Source: Branchiostoma floridae (Eukaryota > Chordata > Leptocardii > Amphioxiformes > Branchiostomatidae). Taken from it: DNA of 64,000 bases. The position numbers and the translations under genes were made by a program. Under the pieces are notes generated by a model, which made no database searches, had not been told where the DNA came from, and was given only the letters and a program-made list of their open reading frames with translations. The stretch covers positions 8,665,431 through 8,729,430 of the forward strand of contig NC_049980.1 of assembly GCF_000003815.2 (NCBI RefSeq). Reading direction: 5' to 3'. Below, one piece after another: positions 37,152 to 47,500 of this stretch; within the stretch, counting starts at the first letter, position 1, and each line of letters opens with the position of its first letter.

Positions 37152-39379
37152 CTGCGCAAAAGAGACCGATGAAGAATCATCTGGCACATTTAGCCAAGGT
37201 AGATTTGAAGTTGGCATCATCCTTTTTGTACGAGGTATAGGCTAAAAGCTGCTCCTCACTCTAGGTTAATATGCTCTTCCCACAGTAATACTACACATAG
37301 AACCCTTAAGTAACCTTACAGTCATTCTTATGATGATTTACAGACACAAAAATTCCTTAAGCCCTTTGGATTATGGCCTTTCTGAGTCATTGGTAATTCC
37401 AAGGACAGTGCCATTGTAAATTGGGGGGAAAATTCTATCAGGTTTTTATGTTAATGAAATTATACTGATGACTTTGTCCAAGTGGAATAAAAACTTAACA
37501 GTAGCAATTTCTAAAACAATTTCTAGAGTATACATGAGCATTTTACAGTTAAAAGATGTTCTATTTATTGCTTTAAAATGCAAGTAAAATCTCCCACATG
37601 GACACTTCCACTAACCTATCTGCCTTACCCTAATGTCATTGTATGATAGAACAGAACATCACATGAGTGATGACCTAACACACAACGGGTCCCCTGACAA
37701 TTAGGGCCCACAACAGTTGCCATGGCAACATTACGTTAAACACAACAGCTGGGATTCCCGACACAAAAGATATTCGCATTATACCGGCAGTCATTCATTC
37801 ACACTGTAGCTGTCACTGGTAGTGTAACATTTTAATTTAGGTCAATTTGCACAATCTGACAAAACTTTGTTGCCTGGATTTTCTTAAGACATTGCATCAT
37901 AACAATTGTTTTTAGATATCCGTGTGTTAAACTGCAGCTATATAATGTCATGATATATGCCATGTATGAAATATGATGTTTTAGATCCATATCAGCTCAT
38001 GCCTGGTACAGGGTTGGACTGTCATGTCACGCAATCCCCATATCAGTGATGTCATAGTACAGGATGAATAATTGATAAGAGTGCTTCATGTCAAAGCCCA
38101 TTTTCTTCAACATGTCAAACAAGCTCATTAAATTTTTGCTCATGATTCCATGCAAATGACATTTCCAGATGATTCCTATGATTTCAAAAATTTAATATTA
38201 GTCACATGACACAAGTGGTATGGCTTGGATTTGTGTTCTAATCTAAAGATGAATAAGTGCCAAATATTGTGCTATAATTGAAATTACATCTTTTGATTCT
38301 GTGTTTCTATCGTTGTACTGTACCACCGATCTTGTGCCCTTGGGAAAGGCACTTTACCCGACTTTCCTCACCTAGCTCAGGTGTAAATGAGTACCTAGCG
38401 GCGACTAGTGGCAGTGTCAGGCCTTTGTGGCAGTGGCAGGCCTTAGGGGCATGTTCGGGCATGACGCACCCGCCATGACACATGAGTCAGGGGTAGGAGG
38501 AACCCCTTGCATCCTTGGTCGGAAGTCCTCCTAGGAGACGGAAACTCCAAATAACAAACCTGCATCTGCTGGGGCCGTTTTACATGTGGCATTCAATTCT
38601 GTCCCTGTGAGACTTAGTGTGCCAGTAGACGAGAGGGTGGAGAAGGGCATGCACATCCCTCCTTCCCCTTAAAAAGTCGCGTGCAGGCCAGACAGAGCAA
38701 GTATTAACTGTCTGCCTACCATTGTCTTCCGAGACAGATGGATGCCAACATTGTTGTACTAGGAGCTTATCTGACATGTGATCTCACTGAGTGTTGCGCA
38801 TGTACATTGGTTTGATAATATCAGTCGCAACACATTGTGTTTTCAGTCTCGGATATTCAAGTTTTTCATTGGCGCCATGTTGGATTACCGTTTATGTTGA
38901 AATGTTGCTACTATAATCCAGGTCACCAGGGGATAAAAGACATCAATGAAAAGGCCTGCAGCAATAATTTGCCAGAAAACACCAGGTACAAAACGACTTC
39001 ATGTTTTTACATGGCCGGCATGACCGTGATAAAGGAAACTGAAAATGTCTGTACTTGTAGTAAAGAAAAAGCAACTGACCATGACAACAGACAAACTTTA
39101 ACGAACTCAAAGAAGATTCTCTGTCTCATGGAGGCATGGAAAAATCTTAAACATATAATCTTACTTAGATCTAAAGTTATCAAGTTATCATCATGCATGG
39201 GGAGGGGGGGGGGATTATGCCTGGCCTGGTGATCATGATGATGATTTTCTGTACTGCATTTCTTAGTACAAATGTACTAGGATGTTTGTCTGACATAACA
39301 GGTATTACAGGTCTATGCCCAGAGTTTAGAAACTACAGAGAATTGGCGTGATTTCCGTATTACCTGTCTTTAGCGAGCG
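37152..39379. other. Presumed first intron of the HECT gene
   Basis: No coding exon is recognisable. It contains the forward SINE-like repeat at 38326-38470. Confidence 0.5.
38326..38470 (+). repeat. SINE-like GCACTTTACACGAC repeat, forward copy
   Basis: GGAAAGGCACTTTACCCGAC, then TTTCCTCACC...CAGGTGTAAA and GTACCTAGCGG are a widespread invertebrate SINE-like tail as I know it. The same order, reversed, occurs at the right end of this window. Confidence 0.6.
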
Positions 39380-39800
39380 GGAAACATTCTGACACCGAAG
39401 TTTCGATCGGAAGATTGCAGGAGAACTTCAAAACACTTCTTCACTTCCGGGTTGGTGCATCACGTGACGTCATCGGAGCGCCCTACAAAACATATTAAAT
39501 TTGACCGCCGTATTCGTGCAAGTTTCTTACCGTGTTTGGGACGCGTTCGATTGTTGTCTCCTCAAAAATACAATCATTGCGATCAGTGTATGACGATGAT
39601 ACCATTTTTAGTCGGCCGCATCATCGGTCATTGACCTCAGTTAACCCCATGACATTTCAACTCTTGCGGCAAGTTGCGCTCCGCAGGAGATGACCTACAT
39701 GTGACTGTGTGTATTGATTAAAACTTTAAAGGTTGTTTTATAGACCTTCCTGCCGTGAGATAGTTTTCACGCCGTACGTGGAAGATTGCCTGTAGCTGTC
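39380..39800. promoter_or_regulatory. Probable divergent promoter, HECT gene / NTF2-like gene
   Basis: It is richer in CpG than its surroundings, with ETS-like CTTCCGG (39444-39450) and a combined E-box/CRE, TCACGTGACGTCAT, at 39460-39473. Both neighbours show a splice acceptor just upstream of their ATG, so non-coding first exons probably start here. TCACGTGAC resembles the CLEAR element bound by TFEB-type factors; that link is inference. Confidence 0.5.
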
Positions 39801-40094
39801 TGGATGTAGTACCGTTGTCGTCGGACGTAATTTTGCTTTCCTGGGCCAAATTCTTGTGGTAAGTTGTGTAATAAATTTAAGGGGAGGGGCGGGTTAGTCA
39901 CAACTGGTGGTATACACCAGCACGTTGTTGTAAGCACTTGCAAGTTACTGTGTGGGAATCGGGATGTCCTAAGTCGAGGCATGCCTGCTTGAGTGTCTAT
40001 ATGCAAAATGAGATGCTGTGGTATGTGGAAATATGAATTTTTAACGGTTTGCAACGTTTGTTTATAGCAAGGCCATTTGAAAACTTTTATTTAC

Positions 40095-40282
40095 TACAAT
40101 TTTATAAAACGACAAGAGGGGCGAGTAGAACAGAAAGAAACAATATAATATACAAATATCCTGACGGACCCGGGAATCAAACCCTGGCCGTCAGATCACA
40201 ACCCTAGCAGCGTAACCAATCGACACAAAAAGCCTGACAGGCGTTTGGCACAGTTAGGGCTACTTGAACCCCCACTGTTACA
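40095..40282 (-). mobile_element. tRNA-derived SINE, copy 3 (reverse)
   Basis: On the minus strand it reads TGTAACAGTGGGGGTTCAAG, then a degenerate box B (GGTTTGATTCC, complement of 40172-40182). It ends with the family signature TTCTACTCGCCCCTC. It sits in the presumed 5' intron of the NTF2-like gene. Confidence 0.75.
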
Positions 40283-40488
40283 TTTAACTAAATTGATGGA
40301 AGATGGAAATTGCTATCTTTGGAAATGGCGGTGAACACTGGTTTCGAAGACTCGTACGTTAGATTGTATATAGGAGGGAAACAGTTGCCATCGAGGAGTT
40401 CCATAGTTTGGCTGTAAGGAGGAAAGAAGCTGTTGCTTTAGAAGAACTTTGAGACTGTACTGGTAATTGAACAGTGGTACAACTAACT

Positions 40489-40603
40489 GAGGCGACTAGG
40501 CATGGAAGGACGCATTTACTTGTATATCATATACTAGGCAGGAGGACTCAGTACTAGTTTATGATATTCAAGTAAAATATGTCCTTCCATGCCTAGTCAC
40601 CTT
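40489..40603. repeat. Inverted-repeat element (34-bp arms)
   Basis: The left arm contains GACTAGGCATGGAAGGACGC and ATTTACTTG. The right arm contains CAAGTAAAATATGTCCTTCC and ATGCCTAGTC. It lies in the presumed 5' intron of the NTF2-like gene. Confidence 0.75.
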
Positions 40604-40680
40604 GGCTGTATAGTGACTTTATATACTCTGAGCCTAACCTCGCATCATCTATGATCATTGTACTTTCAGGTCCATAAGAA

Positions 40681-41959
40681 ATGGGACACTTCAGGCGGGC
40701 AATTAATGGAGTCGCCATCTACTATGTAGGTCTCCAGGGCTACCTGGTCTACCATCTCAAAACAGCGCCCCCTAACAATGTGCAACCAAACTGGAGCGAT
40801 GGCAGTAAAGGCATGTTTCACTCAGGGATGGAGCCCATGACAGACAAACCCAAGGTAAGTTGAGGTGATACATTCAACCTCTTCACCCTGTGATCCCCCT
40901 GTTCCTATAAAGATGGTGTGTCTGGCCTAAAAGGGGAACTAAGCTTGTAATTGAAAAGCAGACTATACTGTGCTAATTATACCTCAGTCAAGGTTCTTTT
41001 AGTTTTACATCAGTCCAGCTGACTTTCCCGAGAATGGATTTCAAGGAATTCTTCAACAAATTAGACAGAATCAAATGGGCATTTAAAAGTTACGGTCAAT
41101 CTTAAGAAGGTATATAATATATCAGATATATCAGAACTGATTGGGACATGGCCCCATGTGATGTCACCAGTTGGGTTGCCATCAGCACAGTGTAAATTTC
41201 AAACTGTGGGAGAGCCCTGAACTATGATGGACTCTGACTATGATGGAGCTTGACTCTGTGTAGAGTGTAGTCGTAGTAGTAGTATGAAGTAGAGTGTAGT
41301 TAGCTGGTCAATTACAAGTTTATCTGCCCTTTAAGATGGTTATGCCAGAATAATTAATGATTTTGCATCAAGTTAAGTGCGGTAGAATATGTTTTAAAAA
41401 GAATGAGCCATGAAGTAAGATGTAAAACATGTATCATACTGTTTTTCTATCACAGTTGGAAAGTGCCACCCCAGAGTCCAGGGAGCCCATGGTACAAGCC
41501 GTCCTCAGCCTGTACCAGTGCAAGCCTTCGCTGGGGGCGATGGAGTTCTACGCTGCTGATGCCACAGTTGAGGACCCTTGCTTCCTCTTCAAGGGGAAGA
41601 CAGAGATTGCAGCTGCCTGGTACAACATGGTGAAGGTCATCCCCACATCAGAAACACTGAGCTACAAAGTCGACCATTCCGAAGACTGGGTTCGCATCTG
41701 GATGAACCAGAAGTACTGCCTACGCGGTATCGGACTTGACATCACGCTACCGTCCGTTGCGTACCTAACGTTGACAAGGACTGATGATGGGAAGGAGCTC
41801 ATCATTAATCACACAGATGAGTGGTACGGGAAACCCCTCCTGGAGAGGAGCAATCACTTTGGGTTTGAGCTGATAGGCACGACGGCTCGGGCTTTCCGCA
41901 GGGCACACGGTTGGGTCGCAACACGTTACAGCTGTGCACCCAATGTTAGAGAACTGTAA
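40681..41959 (+). CDS. NTF2/SnoaL-like fold protein, two coding exons, function unknown
   Basis: Coding exons are 40681-40854 and 41456-41959 (TAA), phase 0, 225 residues. The ATG lies 12 nt after a splice acceptor (ctttcag), so a non-coding 5' exon is likely, probably in the GC-rich stretch around 39400-39850 shared with the divergent HECT gene. Residues 8-28 (INGVAIYYVGLQGYLVYHL) are hydrophobic and could be a signal anchor or mitochondrial presequence. The second exon has the outline of a SnoaL/NTF2-like domain: MEFYAADATVEDPCFLFKGKTEIAAAW, then beta-rich segments ending in HTDEWYGKPLLER. I do not recognise a named orthologue. A poly(A) signal follows at 42022-42027. Confidence 0.82.
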
Positions 41960-42021
41960 TATGTGTGGAAATTTGCTGTATTTTGCTACTGTATCTACAG
42001 ATTGTAGAATTATGAATATGG

Positions 42022-42027
42022 AATAAA
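42022..42027 (+). terminator. Candidate poly(A) signal of the NTF2-like gene
   Basis: AATAAA 63 nt after the TAA stop, at a normal distance. Confidence 0.6.
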
Positions 42028-42300
42028 TGGAGCTTGAACGATGAAATTTAATGCCATTTCTCAATTTATTGAAATGTGTTGAGTGTGTACCACACCATTT
42101 TCTCTTTCCACTATATAAGAATGTCGAGCGAAGAAATGTGGAAATACATGCGAGTCAGTCTGTGTAACACAAACTCAGCTGCCCAGGGCTGTAACTGGCG
42201 GATGTTGGGTGGGCTGCTATAAGCAAGATTTAATCAGGCTACATACATGTGAGTGTGAGTGAGCAAAACAAATGAACAATCTTGTGGAGTGTCATCTGCA

Positions 42301-42306
42301 TTTATT
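42301..42306 (-). terminator. Candidate poly(A) signal of FAM199X
   Basis: AATAAA on the minus strand. It would give a 3' UTR of about 2.2 kb ending just short of the convergent NTF2-like gene, in keeping with the absence of any gene in 42310-44561. Confidence 0.35.
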
Positions 42307-42309
42307 CAG

Positions 42310-44561
42310 ACCTTGTAAGGGTAGACCTAATACATCTGACCTGAAAACACAATCTGTTTCACATTACAAAACTTCATTGATTTCTGTGAGTCGATTCCTC
42401 ACAACAATGATTGTTTCCATGTTACAAAAATGTAGTCACTGTTCAGAGCATGTTGCAGCATGAGAATCATAGATTATCCCAGACAAAACAAATAAACCCT
42501 TCCCCCCTGTTAAACTGAATGAATTGTCCCAGCTACTGAGGACAACTGTGTCAACTGAGCCACAAACAGGTTCTTCTTTGGTACTGTCTCAAATGTCCCT
42601 CCTGCAATGCTTGCTGTTGAAACATTTTACACTTTTTTTACGAACTCCAATGTACCATCAAATGTGATGCTAACTTAAACCATTGGAGTATCAGGGATTG
42701 GGTACATTCAATGAAAGAGAACACTAAATGTATACACATGTATGGCTAGTGGAAGAGTTCTTGAGAAGTACATAAAGCCAACATTCATACAACTATCTTC
42801 AAAAACAACTCAACTGAGCACAACTTAGCTTTCCTTTAAACAATCTTGACAAGAGGAATTCATGTTACGGATAAGGATAAGCTTTTGATGCAGCAGCTTT
42901 CAATTTGGAGGGGCAACATAAAAAGCTTTCATGACCAAAAGATATGAATACAAAGAGTTGAAGGGAATTTCAACTTGAGTTGTCAGTGTTTAACTTCGGC
43001 ATGAAGCTGTTAATTCAACACCCTTTGCTGTAACTTAAAACTGTGTTTAGTACCAGATACCCATGACAAGTTCACTGACAAACAGACAATGCATGCCTTT
43101 AGACATGAGTTTGCATGCCAATGTTGCCTGAAACAATGCAGAGGACATGTCAAGTCAGAAGGAGGCATGATTGCAACACTTGCACCAACAAGACTTTCGC
43201 ATGTAGTTCTGTCTCCAAACTCTTGTACCTTTTCCAATACAGCAGTCTTGGTCAACAGTGTGATTTGAGTTTTGTGGTTTTTACAAGACAAAACACACGT
43301 GAGCAGTGGTCTGAACTCAACAGAAATCTTGAAGTTACCAATTGTATTTTGAAAAGTTTCTAACTTTACACACACACCTATTACCATGCATTTGTTTTCA
43401 AAATAATCATAGCTGAAACTGTGGGCATCAATAACTTGCAGTTTTAACTTATGATCCACTGCTCGGGAAGTCACATGTTCTATCTGTAAAACAGAAGTTG
43501 TGGGTTCCTCATTCCTTGACAAAGACTGGAGTTGGTCAGTAGAAAATTTCGTTTGTACATGTAGTAGAAAACTCTGATTTTAGGTCGTCATCTTGCCTCC
43601 CTCCAGCCTGACATAGAAAATGCTTGGCAGGTACCACCAGGAACCCAGCATCTAGTTGTCACATTTTGTTTCTACTGTTGGACCTGGTCAGTATCTGGCC
43701 ACAAGCTTGCAGAGATGTTAAATCGCTGAAATTCATCGTCATAGAATTCATGGCCTATGCAAAGTGTGCATCCCTCTGGATAGCACGGGTATGATAGTTC
43801 TTTTTTACTCTTTCATATCAGTTAATATTGAATAAATACTACATATTTGGTTCAGGTAAGTACATCTTTTGTCTTTATCCAAGAGGGATGAACACAATGC
43901 AGATGACCATGTTCTGTGTGGTAGTTAAGTCATAGAGAGATACTGTAGCCATTTATTGCAGAAAGTCATCATCACGTAACAAACTCAGCGTTCGAAGAAA
44001 GGTTTGAGTAGAAAAGAATTCTTAAAAAAATGATGATACAAGTCATAATAAATGTGATGATCTTGGAGTCATAATTTTTGTAGAGCTCTGATGTCGGCCA
44101 TTCTCAGTTATCAAGAAGAAATGATAGCTTTAGCAAACAGAATCCCAAGCAAACATAAGTATCAAAGACCCAACATACATCAGTTTTGTTTGGTACTAAG
44201 CTAGGGTGGGTCCAGATTTATTCCTTTGACTTGGAGCATCTCTTATAGAATATCACAAATTCAAAGATAACCCTTGCTACTGTGTGCAGTGACTTTTGAA
44301 TCATCTCGCAATACACAAATTCTGCAGCCTTGCCAAACTAATACACAGAGCAACTTTCGTATAAGAGCAATCATCTGAAATTCCCAACCTCTACTGGAAG
44401 ACTACAATGCTCTGTTGATACCGAAATGAAATGCTACAGGTTTCTTCTAATTTGGTACCATGTTGAGAACTTTCTGCAACAATGCAGCACAATGGGATTG
44501 CAACTGGACAGACTTGTCAAAAACAAATTTTATGGTAGCAAACTCCCACGGGAGCGTGATG
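42310..44561 (-). other. Presumed long 3' UTR of FAM199X
   Basis: Open frames here (for example 43010-43522 on the minus strand) have no family resemblance and UTR-like composition. I see no separate gene. Confidence 0.45.
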
Positions 44562-47500
44562 TCATCCAAGTATGTCCACATCTAGACTCTCCTCCTCCTC
44601 TTCTTTTACCCTCTGCAAATTAAGGACCTGGCAGAAAAAGTACAATAGAAATGTAGTATTAGACATTTAATAGAACCTATAGTATTATCCACCCGCGACC
44701 GCGAGTGATAGTATTATCGTATTTGCAAATCCCTACATTGTTCTCATTTGGATATAAACATGAAACTAAAACACTTTTACAATAATGCAGAATTTTTTCT
44801 CGGTGGCCTTTAGTCAGGCTACTGGCTCGCCCTCTAGAACTATGTGCGAGTAAAAACAACCGTACGTCTACTTGGTTTTGGGACCAGGTCATTAACAATC
44901 ATAATTATACTACATGTATACCATTAGGCTTGCCCTTTAGTATTATGTGCGAGTAAAAAAATGCTCATATTTACAATATACAGCTAACATGCTTAACACA
45001 GTTTTAAGCTCCGTTAGGCTTCTGACTGAAAAAAAAGAAGAAATAAAAAGAACACACCACAATGTTTTCCCTACCATGGTACTTCATAAGGCCACACCAA
45101 TTTAATTTCTTGGTTCTCGGATTTCCCGGTCCATGTTTTTCCAATTTTGAAAAAAAAATTGGTCCCAAGGAAAACAATATACTCTTAGGTCCCTGAAATA
45201 AACGTACCGGGACATTTATTTTTTTCAGCCACAAAATCCACCCGGTGCGTTCTTATATTGGACGGTACGTTTATTAAGTTTTTGAAAATTAGAACAGGGA
45301 CCCCTGAAATAGTGAAAATTTGGGATTTTTTGCCCATATTTCCTTGTTTTTTTTTGTTGTCATATAAGCCTCATCTGTTCACCCCAGACTTTTTGCAAAA
45401 TTTTATTTTTCATTTATTTTCCACCGGCCGACCCAATATTTTTCTGCAAAAAAAACGAGAACCAAGAAATTAAATTGGTGTGGCCTAATGAGTAATTACA
45501 TACCTCCTCCTTGCCAAAAAATCCACTTCTTTTCTCCTTCATGGCCTGTCTGTGTTCTTTCTTCTGTCTCTGTCTCAGTGCTTTCAGCTGGTTTCTTCTT
45601 TCACGAGATTGTCTCTACAAGGGGAACAAGTACAGGCTTTGACTGTGAGATTCTTACTTACGCAAGGCAAAGACACAAACTTTTAGCTTTGATACCTCTT
45701 CATGTTTGTAGTTGTAAAGTTAAAGCTTTGTTCCAACAGAACACAAAGAAAGGAACTCACCATAAAGTTTTGGTCAAACTTGTTGACCTTCTTCAGATGT
45801 AGGTTCCCATCTTTGCATGGGAACAAAGCTTAAACTTTACAACTATGGATCCTACCAACACAGATGAGCTTTCATTCAAACTTTACTTTGTGTACGGATA
45901 TACTTTATAAAGTTTGAGATGGTAACATAATGTTCATGCGATGCTTAACTGACCTTTGATTCCTTAGTCTTCTCCGCCTGAGTCATGGCGTGCACATGGC
46001 CATCGCTGGAGCTGCTGCAGCCACTGCTGCTGGACTCACTGCAGCTGCTGGAGGCCGAGCTGCAGTCTTTACTTCTCTTGTCTATACAAGTCTTCACATA
46101 GTTCCGCACCTGCTGCAGTTTCTCATCATCTATCACATCTAGATCTGCATGGGAGGAGAAACGTGGGTTAGTACAGTCTTTACTTCTCTTGTCTATACAC
46201 GTCTTCACATAGTTCCGCACCTGCTGTAGCTTCTCATCATCTATCACATCTAGATCTGTGTGGGAGGAGAAACGTGGGTTAGTACAGTCTTTACTTCTCT
46301 TGTCTATACACGTCTTCACATAGTTCCGCACCTGCTGCAGCTTGTCATTGTCTATCACATCTAGATCTGCATGGGAGGAGAAACGTGGGTAAGTACAGTC
46401 TTTACTTCTCTTGTCTATACACGTCTTCACATAGTTCCGCACCTGCTGAAGCTTGTCATCGTCTATCACATCTAGATCTGCATGGGAGGAGAAACGTGGG
46501 TTAGTACAGTCTTTACTTCTCTTGTCTATATATGTCTTCACATAGTTCCGCACCTGCTGAAGCTTGTCATCGTCTATCACATCTAGATCTGCATGGGAGG
46601 AGAAACGTGGGTTAGTACAGTCTTTACTTCTCTTGTCTATACACGTCTTCACATAGTTCCGCACCTGCTGCAGTTTCTCATCGTCTATCACATCTAGATC
46701 TGCATGGAAGGAGAAACGTGGGTAAGTACACTACAAGACTGTTTCGTCTTGAAAGGATGTTTAAGAAAAATGTCACACTAAGAATTTGAGACTGTCTTCA
46801 ACAGGTAATGCTGGTTATATACAGTGCTGCATATCTGTACACCAGAACTGGACTTTTTCGGTTAAAAAAAGCAGAGAACCTGTTCTGGAACAAAAACTGT
46901 CTTTCGCTCATACTCTCTTTTTATTGTAAACCTTCTAAAACCCCCTTCATAGATTGTAAAATTTGTGCTGGAAACAAGATAAAAACATTGCTATGTTTGT
47001 TTTTATTACTTAGCTCTTGTGTTTACTACTTTATTAACTCTATAATTTTGCATGTAATAACATACAATGTAACATGTACCTGACAAAAGTATTTCTAGCA
47101 CACATGCCATGGCATGGGTTCAAGTCCGGACTTAAGTAAACATGAACCTAAACCTCTGGACCTGAACCTGAACATGAGATTAGGTAAGTAGCACTAGTTG
47201 TATTTGACTGTTTGCAAGCCTTAAAGCCAACATCTCATATCACAGTAGAAGTTGGTAGTTATAACTTGCAGTGTTTTTCTGGCACCACTGGTAAGACCTT
47301 CAGGCAATAACGACACTGCAGGAAGACCTGCTGTGGTGCGTTTGGCAACATCTAACCTAATCTCCAAGCAGATCCTACGGTAGCATACGATAGTATCAAA
47401 AGCTGGCAGAGGAGTGAAGCTGGCTTAGGAGCGTGTTTCGCTACCGGAGCAAATGACTATTTCCTGGCCAGTTTGGTACTCTTATGCCATTGTAGGATCT

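Noticed and set aside
38326-38470. Conserved non-coding regulatory element upstream of the HECT gene.
   Set aside because: The same sequence, inverted, is at the right end of the window, so it is a dispersed repeat.
43010-43522. 170-codon minus-strand frame downstream of FAM199X.
   Set aside because: There is no recognisable domain, splice context or start context. It lies in the probable FAM199X 3' UTR.
46063-46731. CRISPR-like or satellite array.
   Set aside because: The 111-bp periodic repeat is in frame, encodes a conserved FAM199X module and lacks spacers.
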